Source of the DNA: Inia geoffrensis
Taxonomy: Eukaryota; Chordata; Mammalia; Artiodactyla; Iniidae
DNA: 64,000 nt
NCBI GenBank assembly: GCA_036417435.1
Contig: CM070900.1
Location: forward strand, 167,204,815 to 167,268,814
Direction of reading: 5' to 3'
Shown here: piece by piece, positions 11,198 to 23,159 of the stretch
Position numbering within the stretch: position 1 is the first letter of the stretch
How the letters are laid out: every line of letters begins with the position of its first letter
The notes under the pieces: model-generated
Database searches by the model: none
What the model saw: only the letters and a program-made list of their open reading frames with translations
What the model was told of the DNA's origin: nothing
Position numbers and translations under genes: made by a program

Positions 11198-14100
11198 CTA
11201 CCTCATTACAAATAGCTCAATTTCATTTCTTTTTATCGCTGAGTAATATTCCTTTGTGTATATGTGCCACATCTTCTTTATCCATTCATCTGACGATGGG
11301 CACTTAGGTTGTTTCCATCTCCAGGCTATTGTAAATAGAGCTGCAATGAACATTTTGGTACATGCCTCTTTTTGAATTTTGGTTTTCTCATGGTGTATGC
11401 CCAGTAGTGGGATTGCTGGGTCATATGGTAGTTCTATTTGTAGTTTTTTAAGGAACCTCCATACTGTTCTCCATAGTGGCTGAACCAATTCACATTCCCA
11501 CCAGCAGTGCAAGAGGGTTCCCTTTTCTCCACACCCTCTCCAGCATTTATTGTTTCTAGATTTTTTTATGATGGCCATTCTAACTGGTGTGAGATGATAT
11601 CTCATTGCAGTTTTGATTTGCATTTCTCTAATGATTAGTGATGTTGAGCATTCTTTCATGTGTTTGTTGGCAGTCTGCATATCTTCTTTGGAGAAATGTC
11701 TATTTAGGTCTTCTGCCCATTTTTGGATTGGGTTGTTTGTTTTTTTGTTATTGAGCTGCATGAGCTGCTTGTAAATTTTGGAGATTAATCCTTTGTCAGT
11801 TGCTTCATTTGTAAATATTTTCTCCCATTCTGAGGGTTGTCTTTTAGTCTTGTTTATGGTTTCCTTTGCTGTGCAAAAGCTTTGAAGTTTCATTAGGTCC
11901 CATTTGTTTATTTTTGTTTTTGTTTCCATTGCTCTAGGAGGTGGGTCAAAAAGGATCTTGCTGTGGTTTATGTCATAGAGTGTTCTGCCTATGTTTTCCT
12001 CTAAGAGTTTGATAGTTTCTGGCCTTACATTTAGGTCTTTAATCCATTTTGAGCTTATTTTTGTGTATGGTGTTAGGGAGTGATCTAAGCTCATACTTTT
12101 ACATGTAGCTGTTCAGTTTTCCCAGCAGCACTTATTGAAGAGGCTGTCCTTTCTCCACTGTATATTCCTGCCACATTTATCAAAGATAAGGTGTCCATAT
12201 ATGCATGGGTTTATCTCTGGGCTTTCTATTCTGTTCCATTGATCTATCGTTCTGTTTTTGTGCCAGTACCATACTGTCTTGATTACTGTAGCTTTGTAGT
12301 ACAGTCTGAAGTCAGGGAGCCTGATTCCTCCAGCTCCGTTTTTCGTTCTCAAGGTTGCTTTAGCTAATCCGGGTTTTTTGTGTTTCCATACAAATTGTGA
12401 AATTTTTTGTTCTAGTTCTGTGAAAAATGCCAGTGGCAGTTTGATAGGGATTGCATTGAATCTATAGATTGCTTTGGGTAGTAGAGTCATTTTCACAATG
12501 TTGATTCTTCCAATCCAAGAACATGGTATATCCCTCCATCTATTTGTATCATCTTTAATTTCTTTCATCAGTGTCTTATAATTTTCTGCATACAGGTCTT
12601 TTGTCTCCTTAGGTAGGTTTATTCCTATGTATTTTATTCTTTGTGTTGCAATGGTAAATGGCCGTGTTTTCTTGATTTCACTTTCAGATTTTTCATCACT
12701 TGTATATAGGAATGCCAGAGATTTCTGTGCATTAATTTTGTATCCTGCTACTTTACCAAATTCATTGATTAGTTCTAGTAGTTTTCTGGTAGCATCTTTA
12801 GGATTCTCTATGTATAGTATCATGTCATCTGCAAACAGTGACAGCTTTACTTCTTCTTTTCCGATTTGGTTTCCTGTTATTTCCTTTTCTTCTCTGATTG
12901 CTCTGGCTAAAACTTCCAAAACTATGTTGAATAAGAGTGGTGAGAGTGGGCCACCTTGTCTTGTTCCTGATCTTAGTGGAAATGCTTTCAGTTTTTCACC
13001 ATTGAGGATGATGTTGGCTGTGGGTTTGTCATATATGGCCTTTATTATGTTGAGGAAAGGTCCCTCTGTGCCTACTTTCTGTAGGGTTTTTATCATAAAT
13101 GGGTGTTGAATTTTGTCAGAAGCTTTCTCTGCATCTATTGAGATGATCATATGGTTTTTCTCCTTCAATTTGTTAATATGGTTTATCACATTGATAGATT
13201 TGCATATATTGAAGAATCCTTGCATTCCTGGAATAAACCCCACTTGATCATGGTGTATGATCCTTTTAATGTGCTGCTGGATTCTGTTTGCTAGTATTTT
13301 GTTGAGGATTTTTGCATCTATGTTCATCAGTGATATTGGCCTGTAGTTTTCTTTCTTTGTGACATCCTTGTCTGGTTTTGGTATCAAGGTGATGGTGACC
13401 TCGTAGAAGGAATTGGGGAGTGTTCCTCCCTCTGCTATGTTTTGGAAGAGTTTGAGAAGGATAGGTGTTATCTCTTCTCTAAATGCTTGATAGAATTTGG
13501 CTGTGAAGCCATCTGGTCCTGGGCTTTTGTTTGTTGGAAGATTTTTAATCACAGTTTCAATTTCAGTGTTTGTGATTGGCCTGTTCGTAGTTTGTGCATT
13601 TCTAAGAATGTGTCCATTCCTTCCAGATTGTCCATTTTATTGGCATAGAGTTGCTTGTAGTAATCTCTCATGATCATTTTTATTTCTGCAGTGTCAGTTG
13701 TTACTTCTCCTTTTTCATTTCTAATTCTATTGATTTGAGCCTTCTCCCTTTTTTTCTTGATGAGTCTGGCTAATGGTTTATCTATTTTGTTTATCTTCTC
13801 AAAGAACCAGCTTTTAGTTTTATTGATCTTTGCTATTGTTTCCTTCATTTCTTTTTCGTTTATTTCTGATCTGATTTTTATGATTTCTTTCCTTCTGCTA
13901 ACTTTGGGGGGTTTTTGTTCTTCTTTCTCTAATTGCTTTAGGTGTAAGGCTAGGTTGTTTATTCGAGATGTTTCCTGCTTCTTAAGGTGGGCTTGTATTG
14001 CTATAAACTTCCCTCTTAGAACTGCTTTTGCTGCATCCCATAGGTTTTGAGTTGTTGTGTCTCCATTGTCATTTGTTTCTAGGTATTTTTTAATTTCCTC

Positions 14101-14890
14101 TTTGATTTCTTCAGTGATCACTTCATTATTGAGTAGTGTATTGTTTAGCCTCCATGTGATTGTATTTTTTAACAGATCTTTTCCTGTAATTGATATCTAG
14201 TCTCATGGCGTTGTGGTTGGAAAAGACACTTGATACCATTTCAGTTTTCTTAAATTTACCAAGGCTTGATTTGTGACCCAAGATATGATCTATCCTGGAG
14301 AATGTTCCATGAGCACTTGAGAAAAATGTGTATTCTGTTGATTTTGGATGGAGTGTCCTATAAATATCAATTAAGTCCATCTTGTTTAATGTATCATTTA
14401 AAGCTTGTGTTTCCTTATTTATTTTCATTTTGGATGATCTGTCCATTGGTGAAAGTGGGGTGTTGAAGTCCCCTACTATGAATGTATTACTGTCGATTTC
14501 CCCTTTTATGGCTGTTAGTTTTTGCCTTATGTATTGAGGTGCTCCTGTGTTAGGTGCATAAATATTTACAATTGTTATATCTACTTCTTAGTTTGATCCC
14601 TTAATCATTATGTAGTGTCCTTCTTTGTCTCTTATAATAGTCTTTATTTTAAAGTCTATTTTGTCTGATATGAGAATTGCTACTCCAGCTTTCTTTTGGT
14701 TTCCATTTGCATGGAATATCTTTTTCCATCCCCTCACTTTCAGTCTGTATGTGTCTCTAGGTCTGAAGTGGGTCTCTTGTAGACAGCATATATATGGGTC
14801 TTGTTTTTGTATCCATCCATTCAGACAATCTGTGTCTTTTGGTGGGAGCATTTAATCCATTTACATTTAAGGTAATTATCGACATGTATG
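11198..14890 (-). pseudogene. L1 ORF2 (endonuclease-reverse transcriptase), disrupted
   Basis: Endonuclease, reverse-transcriptase and C-terminal cysteine domains are all present but split over at least five open pieces: 14851-14588, 14446-14126, 14121-13549, 13552-12113 and 12094-11198. The endonuclease shows 'GHYIMIKGSN' followed by a stop. It also has a 'FSNHN' motif where family members have SDH, so the catalytic Asp is replaced by Asn (near 14205). The reverse transcriptase keeps '[14 protein letters not shown]', '[20 protein letters not shown]' and '[17 protein letters not shown]'. The C-terminus has a [18 protein letters not shown] cysteine/histidine cluster. A deletion near 13560-13580 removes about 33-40 bp relative to the + strand copy at 27.7-35.1 kb. 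A TGG-to-TAG change at 11198 ends the frame early. Not functional. Confidence 0.93.
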
Positions 14891-14961
14891 TTCCTATTCC
14901 CATTTTCTAAATTGTTTTGGGTTCATTGTTAAAGGTCTTTTCCTTCTCGTGTGTTTCCTGC

Positions 14962-15850
14962 CTAGAGAAATTCCTTTAGCATTTGTTGTAAAGCTGGTTT
15001 GGTGATGCTGAATTCTCTTAGCTTTCACTTGTCTGTAAATGTTTTAATTTCTCTGTCAAATCCGAATGAGATCCTTGCTGGGTAGAGTAATCTTGGTTGT
15101 AGTTTTTTGCCTTTCATCACATTAAACATATCCTGCCACTCCCTTCTGGCTTTCAGAGTTTCTGCTGAAATATCAGCTGTTAACCTTATGGACATTCCCT
15201 TGTATGTTGTTTGTTGCTTTTCACTTGTTCCTTAAAATTTTTTCTTTGTATTTAATATTTTGATAGTTTGATTAATATGCATCTTGGCATGTTTCTCCTT
15301 GGATTTATCCTGTATCGAACTCTCTGTGCTTCCTGGACTTGATTGACTATTTTCTTTCCCATGTTAGGGAAGTTTTCAACTATAATCTTTCCAAATATTT
15401 TCTCAGTCTATTTGTTTTTCTCTTCTTCTTCTGGGACCCCTATAATTCAAATGTTCATTTGTTTAATATTGTCCCAGAGGTCTCTGAGACTCTCATCAAT
15501 TCTTTTCATTCTTTTTTCTTTATTCTGCTCTGTGGTAGTTATTTCCAGTATTTTATCTTCCAGGTCACTTATGTGTTCTTCTGCATCAGTTATTCTGCTA
15601 TTGATTCCTTCTAGAAATTTTTAAATTTCATTTACTGGGTTGTTCATCATTGTTTGCTCTTTAGTTCTTCTAGGTCCTTGCTAAATGTTTCTTGTAATGT
15701 CTCCATTCTACTTCCAAGATTTTGGATCATCTTTACTATCATTGCTCTGAATTGTTTTTCAGGTAGACTGCCTATTTCCTCTTCATTTGCTTGGTCTGGT
15801 GGGTTTTTACCTTGCTTCTTCATCTGCTGCATATTTCTCTGTCTTCCCAT
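14962..15850 (-). pseudogene. L1 ORF1 (RNA-binding chaperone), disrupted
   Basis: The N-terminal 67 codons remain open (15850-15647) and contain 'MKKQGKNPPDQANEEEIGSL' and 'KMIQNLGSRMETLQETF', the start of the coiled-coil region. The rest is broken into short frames. The expected C-terminal TAG lies at 14962-14964 on the + strand, just before the ORF1-ORF2 spacer. The normal product is a trimeric RNA-binding protein of roughly 300 aa. This copy would give only the N-terminal piece. Confidence 0.85.
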
Positions 15851-17830
15851 TCTCCATAACTTAGTGTCTTTGGGGTCTTCTTTTTGCAGCCTGCATGTTC
15901 GTATTTCCCATTGTTTTTGGTGTCTGCTCCCAATGACTAAAGTTTGTTCAGTGGGTTGTGTAGGCTCCCTGGTGAGGGTGACTCCTGCCTGTGTTCTTGT
16001 GGGTGGGACTGGATCTTGTCTTTCTGGTGGCAGGGCTGTGTCTAGTGGTGTGTTTTGGGGTGTCTGTGAACTTAGTATGATTTTAGACAGCCTCTGTGCT
16101 ATGGGTGGGATTGTGTTCCTGTCTTGCTAGTTGTTTGGCATGGGCCATCCAGCACTGGAGCTTGCTGACTGTTTGGTTGAGCTGGGTCTTATCATTGAGA
16201 CGGAGATCTCTGGGAGAGCTCTAGCTGATTGATATTACATGGGGCCAGGAGGTCTCTGGTGGTCCAATGTCCTGAACTCGGCTCTCCCACATCAGATGCT
16301 GAGGCCTGATGCCAGGCCAGAGCACCAAGACCCTGTCACCCACACGGCTCAGAATAAAAGGGAGAGAAAAAAGAAAGAAAAAAATAAAAGATATAATAAA
16401 TAAATAAGAAATAATAATTAAAATTAATTTTTTAAATAAATTATTGAAATTTTAAAATAGTAATTAAAAAAAGGAGAGAGCAACCAAACCAATAAACGAA
16501 TGCACCAATGATAACAAGTGCTAAAAACAATGCTAAGAGATACATAAAAATCAAAAACAATTCAGTCACAGACAGTAAACCCCAAGTCTACATTTGGTCC
16601 CAAAGTCCACCACCTCAGTTTTGGGTTGGTTTGTTGTCTATTCAGGTATTCCACAGATGCAGGTTACCTCAAATTGATTGTGGTGATTTAATCTGCTGCT
16701 CCTGATTCTGCATGGGGAAATTTCATTTTCTTTTCTTTGTTTGCACAGCTCCTGGGGTTCAGCTTTGGTTTTATCCCCACCTCTTTCTTCAGGCTTCTGT
16801 TTCCACCCAGACAAGATGGGGTTAAAGCAACAGCTGGTTAGGGTCTCTGGCTCACTCTTGCTGGGGGTAGGGAGGGGTCCTGTAGTTATAATTGGAATGT
16901 GAGGCAAGCCTGTGGCAGCTGGCAGCAGATGCTGGCATGACGTTGCAACTGCCTGATGCATGCTGTGTTCTTCTGAGGAAGTTGTCCCTGCATCATGGAA
17001 CCTTGGCATTGGCGGACTGCACAGGCTCCTGGGGTGAGGGGGTTGCATGTGATAGTGACCTGTGTTTGCACACAGGATTTTTGGTGGCTTCAGCAGCAGT
17101 GTTAGCATTTCACGCCTGTCTCTGGTGTCCAAGCTGATATCCACAGCTTGCTCCTGTCTGTGGAGCTCATTTTGGCAGTGCTCTACCTTCTGTGCGCAGA
17201 CAGGGAAGGAATCCCCTGTCCTTGCACCCCCCAAAACAATGGTCTCTTGCCTCTTAGGCAGGTCCAGAGTGTTTCCCGGACTCCTTCCAGGCTACCTGTG
17301 GTGCACTAACCCCCTCAGGCTGTGTTCATGCAGCCAACCCCAGTCTTCTCCCTGGGATTTGACCTCTGAAGCCTAAGCCTCAGCTCCCAGCCCCCACCTG
17401 CCCCTGGGAGTGAGCAGACAAGCCCAGCAGACCCAGGCTGGTGAGTGCTGGTAGGCACCTGTCCTCTATGTGGGAATCTCTCCACTTTGCCCTCTGCACC
17501 CCTGGTGCTGTGCTGTCCTCCATGGCTCCAAAGCTTTCCTCCACCCCCATCTCTGCCAGTGAAGGGGCTTCCCAGTGTGTGGAAACTTTTCCTCCTTCAC
17601 AGCTCCTTCCCAGAGGTGCAGGTCCCATCCCTATTCTTTTGTCTCTTTTTTCTTTTGCCATCCCAGGTACGTGAGGAGATTTTTGCCTTTTGGGAAGTCT
17701 GAGGTCTTCTGCCAGCGTTCAGTAGGTGTTCTGTAGGAGTTGTTCCACATGTAGATGTATTTTTGGTGAATTTGTGGGGAGGAAGGTGATTTTCACATCT
17801 TACTCCTCTGCTATCTTGAAGGTCCCCCTC
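15851..17830 (-). promoter_or_regulatory. L1 5'UTR with internal promoter region
   Basis: A roughly 2-kb 5'UTR lies on the minus strand upstream of ORF1. It starts with the 'aagatagcagaggagtaag' leader at about 17830 and includes a GC-rich part (16650-17700). It also holds a sense-strand T-rich tract (A-rich on the + strand, 16360-16480). In L1 elements this region carries an internal RNA polymerase II promoter. That role is family knowledge and is not proved for this copy. Open frames of 60-198 aa in it (for example 16638-17234 minus) are not conserved L1 proteins. Confidence 0.75.
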
Positions 17831-19539
17831 ATCCCTGCTATTATTTCACTCAGTTCTCTTGACATAGCTCTATTATATTACATACTGTGTTACAGAATAG
17901 ATCAATTCTACAAATGAAAATTGATTCTATATTTAATCTCTTTCAAAGCAGGAAGTTGGTTTTCTTCATTTACAGGTTCTACCTCACAGTGTTATTGTGA
18001 GAATTACGTATAAAACATCCAGAAAGGTACATAAACCAGTACTGGACAGATTCTGTTGGTGTAATAAACAACCTGCATATCTCAGCAGCCACATGTTTAT
18101 TGTGAGTTAGCAAAGGCACTCTGCTTCAACTTTTTGTCACTGATGGATACTGCCTCTTGACATATGCTTTCAATATTGCACAGACAAGGAAAACCACAGT
18201 CTAGCTCTTGAAACTTATGCTGGTAAGTGAGGAAAGCCACTTCTGATGACATTAATACCCAGCAGTTTGTGAGCTAGGTTTGATTGTGGAGGTTACATAT
18301 TGAGATTTCTTATTATTTATTTTTTATGTTGTCAGTATCCATAACTAAGTGTTGAAGTGCACTGTACAGAGTTTGGATAGCAAATTTTGGAGGAAACATT
18401 AAATAAATAAGAGTCACAAGACAAAATGAAACTTTGAGTAAAGTACATAGATTATCATTTTATCTTGTGACTATTCTCAATTGATCTGTCTCTTTACATA
18501 AGGGTAAACCATGTGCATCTACTCTGTGCATTTTTTAAAATGTGCTTCTCTCTAATGCAAAATGAATGCATTTATCTTTATTTTCTAATGGATTTAAAAC
18601 TAAATAGCAGCTTATGTTACAAGTGAGTTAACGTAAGAAGTATATTTTGATTCATGAGTGAGTTCATGAATATTGGTAATAACATAGTAATTACTTGGAT
18701 AATTCCAAGTAAAGAATCTAGCGCTATGTTCCGGTGGAGAAAATGGTCTACTTGTAAAATATGCAAATAGCTGACGTTTATTGATAATATATGCCCAATG
18801 AGTTGCAAAACTTGAAAAATATATTTTCTGTGGTACTTTCATTATAGGCACAGTACTAAAACAAATTTAGGAGTAATTCCTAAAATTGAGGTCAGTTATT
18901 AACATCTGAATGACTAAGGTAACAGTGACAGCACATGACTTGGCAGATCATAAGGAGTGGGATGAGTGAAAATTTTAGTTAAAATATATACATTTTAATG
19001 AGAACTATGAGTATAGCAGTATTGTATATTCAAGCTTAATATTAGGTTTTAATTAAAATTGGACTTTAATTGTATAGAGCATCACATGGTATTCCTTGTA
19101 AGTAAATAAAATAACAAACCAGTAGGGAAATATGCAGTAGTTTTTATATAAGCAATCCTTGGAACATTACATTTGGAGGACACCTAACCCTAGTGTCTTC
19201 ATTCCTCTGAAGTAGCTATATGCTATTAGTACACTAATATTCAGTGGACTTTTGAGGGAATAGGCTTTCAAATATTATACACACTTATCTGAAATGTTCA
19301 AATTCAGGCATCATAAAAATGTTTTTTAAATATCAGATGTAGAATCCTTCAGTATATGTCTCTCAACTCCAGTCTCTAGATTTCAGCTCTCTTGATTTTG
19401 ACATTTAAATAACTTTACCTCAGCAGCCAATTCTATAGCTGTCCTTTTTTCATCAATGTTTAATTCTCTTAATTTTTACAAATGACTTAGTAAACATGAA
19501 ATATAGTAAACAGGAAAATAGGAAAAATATGAAAAGTAT
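17831..19539. other. unassigned AT-rich DNA with a possible MIR piece
   Basis: Apart from a likely MIR fragment at 17950-18058, no gene or repeat was recognised. Two overlapping minus frames at 18612-18851 (63 and 79 aa) have no family resemblance. Confidence 0.55.
17950..18058 (+). mobile_element. MIR SINE fragment (probable)
   Basis: The order 'ttcatttacaggttctacct', 'cacagtgttattgtgagaat', then 'acataaaccagtactgg' follows the MIR core (CTGTAAAATGG..., CTCACAGGGTTGTTGTGAGG..., CAGTGCCTGG). Divergence is high, as expected for this ancient family. Confidence 0.5.
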
Positions 19540-19566
19540 TGAATTACTCAGGGTTCTCCAAAGAAA

Positions 19567-19601
<35 letters not shown>

Positions 19602-20022
19602 CATACATACATATATATTCACAATAGGGGAGGCTGGCAAATTCCAAGATCTGCAGTCAGCAAGCTGAAGATCCAGGAGAGCTGATGGTATAACTTCCAG
19701 TCAAAGATCAGCAAGCTTGAAACCCAGGAAAAACCAGTGTTTCAGTTGGAATTCAAAAGCAGGAAAAATCCAGTTTCAGATAAAAGCAGTCAGACAGGAG
19801 TTCCCTCTTACTTTCAAAAGGATCAGCCTTTTTGTTTTGACCAGGCCTGCAGCTGATGAATGAGTCCCATCCACCTCAGGGAGGGTAACCTGCTTTACTC
19901 AGTCTGATTCAAATGCTAATCTCATCTAAAACATCCTCACAGACACATGCAGAATAATGTGTCACCAAATACCTGAGCACTCTGTGGCCCCATCAAATTG
20001 ACAGATAACATTAACCATCACA
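19540..20022 (-). mobile_element. solo LTR of an old ERVL/MaLR-like element, antisense
   Basis: The left boundary 'tgaattactcagggttctcc' and right boundary 'ttaaccatcaca' give a TG...CA element of about 480 bp when read on the minus strand. The interior matches a common mammalian LTR-like repeat: 'gattcaaatgctaatctcat', 'cagacacatgcagaataatg' and 'cccatcaaattgacagataa'. A TA/CATA microsatellite lies inside it near the 3' (minus-strand) end. The flanking 5-mers 'agtat' and 'gttac' do not match, so no target duplication is claimed. No retroviral genes are attached. The family name is uncertain. Confidence 0.6.
19570..19619. repeat. (TA)n(CATA)n compound microsatellite
   Basis: About 14 TA units are followed by several CATA units and TATATT, inside the LTR. 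Confidence 0.95.
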
Positions 20023-21265
20023 GTTACACATAATAAATTTAAAATATGCATATTAGAATATATGTGTGTTTGACTTTTGATTACAGAATAATAAATAAAC
20101 CTTTTAGAATATGAAAACCACAAAAAAGAACAAAGAACAAATTGCATATAAATCAATTGAGATATAGAATATAAGTAAAAGATTCAGACTGTGGCTAACT
20201 TAAGTGAACAAAAGAATTTCTTGAAAGAATATTAGGATTTAGTGGGAATTTAAAGCATAATTGAGCAAGCAGTCCTAATGAAAGGGCAGGCACTAGGGCA
20301 AGTTCAGTGTATGCACCAAGAAGCAGCAGGTTACGGATGTATCTTCTGGTCTATACTCTGTTGTGACCATGCTATAGGGAAGAATAGACCCCCCACCACC
20401 ACTCAAAATTTGTTTCAGATATCAAGACAGATGACACTACACGCAAACCAAGAAGGTATGAAAAGTTTTATTACTCACATATTGAGGCTCCTGATAAGAG
20501 CAGATCTAAGCTGATCTGAAAATAGCTTAAGAGTGCAAGGACAGGAGACTGGTGTGAGGTTTCTATAGTGTTTAGTGGGTAAGGCTGTGCTAAGGATTCC
20601 TATGCTATGGAAGGGGCATGTGTGGTTTGAAACTACCACTTGTGTCAAAGCAAGCAGCATCCAGGTTTTATTATCAGGTTGCCCAGATGTGAGATAAAGG
20701 GGAAGTGGGAGAGATGAGGCTTAAAAACTGTCAGCAAACATCAAAAACAGGGTTTTATCATTATACACTGTCTAATCAAATTGTATGTGCCACGGTGTTC
20801 TCCAAAGAGGTTAAGGTTGCTGGGATTGTCACTGATATGCTTTCAAGGCTATACTACCTTGCACCCAGAAGATATGATCTGTACTCATTGATTCATTTAA
20901 CAAATATTTGGGTGATTATCACATGTAAGACGATGTTCTAGTCTAGGCACTTCAAGTCACTGAACCAGATCCAGAGTCCTAATGAATGAAAGGGAACACC
21001 AAGGAGGTTGGTGGCTGACAGCAATTGCAGAGCACTAGAGCCCCTGTTGTGACTCCTTACAAGGGTACCCTTCTTTGTAAGCATTGGTCTCTTAATGTGT
21101 CCTGTGATTTTTTTTCTGCTTATAAATCCTTTTATTATGGTTAACTCAGTGTTGGTAAATTTTAGTTCTGTCAGAGATTGCTGACAACATTGAAAACAAA
21201 GCAGAAATTCAGAGAATGTTATTTCATGGTAGACATGGTAAATATAGCTATAAATCTTATCAAAA
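20023..21265. other. unassigned DNA with possible old repeats
   Basis: 20440-20700 ('ggtatgaaaagttttattac' onward) has the look of an antisense LTR, with an AATAAAAC-type signal on the minus strand, but I cannot assign a family. 20893-20990 ('attcatttaacaaatatttg') resembles the widespread L2/MIR-class phrase ATTCAACAAATATTTATTGAG. No gene was recognised. Confidence 0.4.
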
Positions 21266-21274
21266 CTAGAATCT

Positions 21275-21490
21275 GGGCTTCCCTGGTGGCACAGTGGTTG
21301 AGAGTCGGCCTGCCGATGTAGGGGACATGGGTTTGTGCCCCGGTCCGGGAAGATCCCACATGCGGAGCGGCTGGGCCTGTGAGCCATGGCTGCTGAGCCT
21401 GCGTGTCCGGAGCCTGTGCTCCGCAATGGGAGAGGCCACACAGTGAGAGGCCCGCGTACAGCAAAAAACAAAAACAAAAACAAAAAAAAG
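21275..21490 (+). mobile_element. CHR-type tRNA-derived SINE
   Basis: Full-length SINE from 'gggcttccctggtggcacag' to 'gagaggcccgcgtac', with a tail of CAAAAA units. A perfect 9-bp target-site duplication 'ctagaatct' flanks it (21266-21274 and 21491-21499). Few CpG losses suggest a relatively young copy. Protein frames across it are artefacts. Confidence 0.96.
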
Positions 21491-21499
21491 CTAGAATCT

Positions 21500-22946
21500 A
21501 ATAATTAAAGAAAAATTAATCTTGATAGTGAAGCTTTTAATTTTTTTCCATAGTACTATTTTATTTATGAGCTTGAACTAATTGGTATTGCTACATAGAG
21601 CTCAATATTTAAAGACATTCAATGTATTTTTTTCTGTCCTTTTGCTAGGGAAGGTATATCAGCTTCATAAGCCTTTTTTCTACATAAGTTTTATGAAACA
21701 GACACTTCTTTTACTATGTTACTCTTTTGTGTGTGTGTGTGTGTATGTGTGTGTGCCTGTCACAACTGCTTCCAAATTAACCAACCATGCTATGACTTAA
21801 TATGTTTCGGATATGACCCAGTAAATGAAAACAACAAAAACTCGGAATTAGAAGACAAAGGTATGACTATGACTCTGACTTACTAGTTGTTTTTACTGAA
21901 ATAAACCAGTTAATAAAACAAAACTAGAAGGCAAGATCTCTTTTGCATGACATCATTTTCCTTTCTTAGAGGCTACTGTCTTCATGTATAGAGTGAGGGA
22001 TTTAGTTTAGCAGACATTTAAGACAGCAGCCAGATGTATAGCTTAAAATTCTATAAACCTCTGATAACATGTTGGAGGGATCTCAGATTTATTTAAGATA
22101 AGAAATCATTGATTTCTTCTTTTTTATTTGTTTTTTGTTACTTGGAACAGGAAATTACTAACCAGCATTAGAATTTAGAAGTAATATATAACACAAATTT
22201 GTATAATTTATTGTTCTTGGTTAAACACTATTGGTTTAAAATTTATTGGATTTTTCAATTGTATTTGGGAACTGAAATATTGGGTAGCTCTCAGCATTGA
22301 CAGAAATAATCTTCTATAGTAAAATATACTTTAAAGGTTAAGCTATACAGTACCTCAGCGTATTTTCATAACAGAAATATACTTAATTCTCAGTCCTTGA
22401 TAGTGCAAAAAAATTATGCCATTTTTATAAACTATATTAGTTTACATTTATAAAATGTAAAAAGTCTATTGAAATTATAATCCAGTAAAAGTAACTTCTT
22501 TTTTTAATCAATGGCTTATCACTTATCAATGAATTATTGTCATCACTGAATATTACATTAAAATTTTTTGATTATTAAATTATAAGTATGCCATATTATT
22601 ATGTATATCCATTTTATCAGGGCTGATCCTACAACTTAGCATACGTTTCTGAAGGGATATGGCGTTAGTAAGTAAATTTATGTTAAATATGTATCATGAC
22701 ATTGAAGTGAAGCTAAGTAACACTCATACTGGGTTGGGAATCCCATTTTAGCCACTCACTTATGTAGAAACACAAGGAAATTATAATACAGGAAATGTAT
22801 ATATCCTGGTACCTTAAAAAAATCAAAATTAAGACAGTATCATAAAAAACCCACAAGTTTATTAAAATAATGTATTTCTTCTAAAAGTACATTAAGAGGT
22901 TTCCAATTCATAAATAATCATAGGAAATATTTTTGAAATTTTTTTC
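21500..22946. other. unassigned AT-rich DNA
   Basis: No gene or dispersed repeat was recognised. Contains a GT microsatellite at 21729-21755. Confidence 0.6.
21729..21755. repeat. (GT)n microsatellite, interrupted
   Basis: GT units with one TA interruption ('gtgtgtatgtgtgtgtg'). Confidence 0.95.
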
Positions 22947-22957
22947 TTCTCAATGTT

Positions 22958-23159
22958 CTTTTTTTTTTGCGGTACATGGGCCTCTCACTGTTGTGGCCTC
23001 TCCTGTTGCGGAGCACAGGCTCCAGATGCGCAGGCTCAGTAGCCATGGCTCATGGGCCCAGCCACTCGCGGCATGTGGGATCTTCCCAGACTGGGGCACA
23101 AACCCGTGTCCCCTGCATCGGCAGGTGGACTCTCAACCACTGTGCCACCAGGGAAGCCC
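22958..23159 (-). mobile_element. CHR-type tRNA-derived SINE, antisense
   Basis: Antisense copy from a T-rich run to 'accagggaagcc'. An 11-bp target-site duplication 'ttctcaatgtt' flanks it (22947-22957 and 23160-23170), perfect on both sides. The minus-strand head has intact A- and B-box-like regions. Confidence 0.96.

Larger units (their letters stand above)
10731..17830 (-). mobile_element. full-length L1 LINE (copy B), antisense
   Basis: Read on the minus strand it has a 2-kb 5'UTR beginning 'gggggaccttcaagatagc', ORF1 (15850 to 14962), ORF2 (about 14890 to 11198), a GC-richer 3'UTR with 'ccccaataaagatgttaa', and an A19 tail (10731-10749). Total length is about 7.1 kb, the full size for artiodactyl/cetacean L1. 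It is the best-preserved element here: ORF2 retains a 479-aa open stretch and a 298-aa open stretch. The downstream flank is the truncated L1 at 8334-10730, not unique DNA. No target-site duplication could be matched between the flank after 17830 and either 10730 or the sequence below 8334. Confidence 0.93.

Noticed and set aside
12627..13109. 160-aa + strand frame
   Set aside because: It is the antisense of L1 ORF2 reverse-transcriptase sequence. Similar frames appear opposite ORF2 in the other L1 copies.
16638..17234. 198-aa minus frame and several overlapping frames
   Set aside because: It lies in the L1 5'UTR, where GC-rich sequence simply has few stops.
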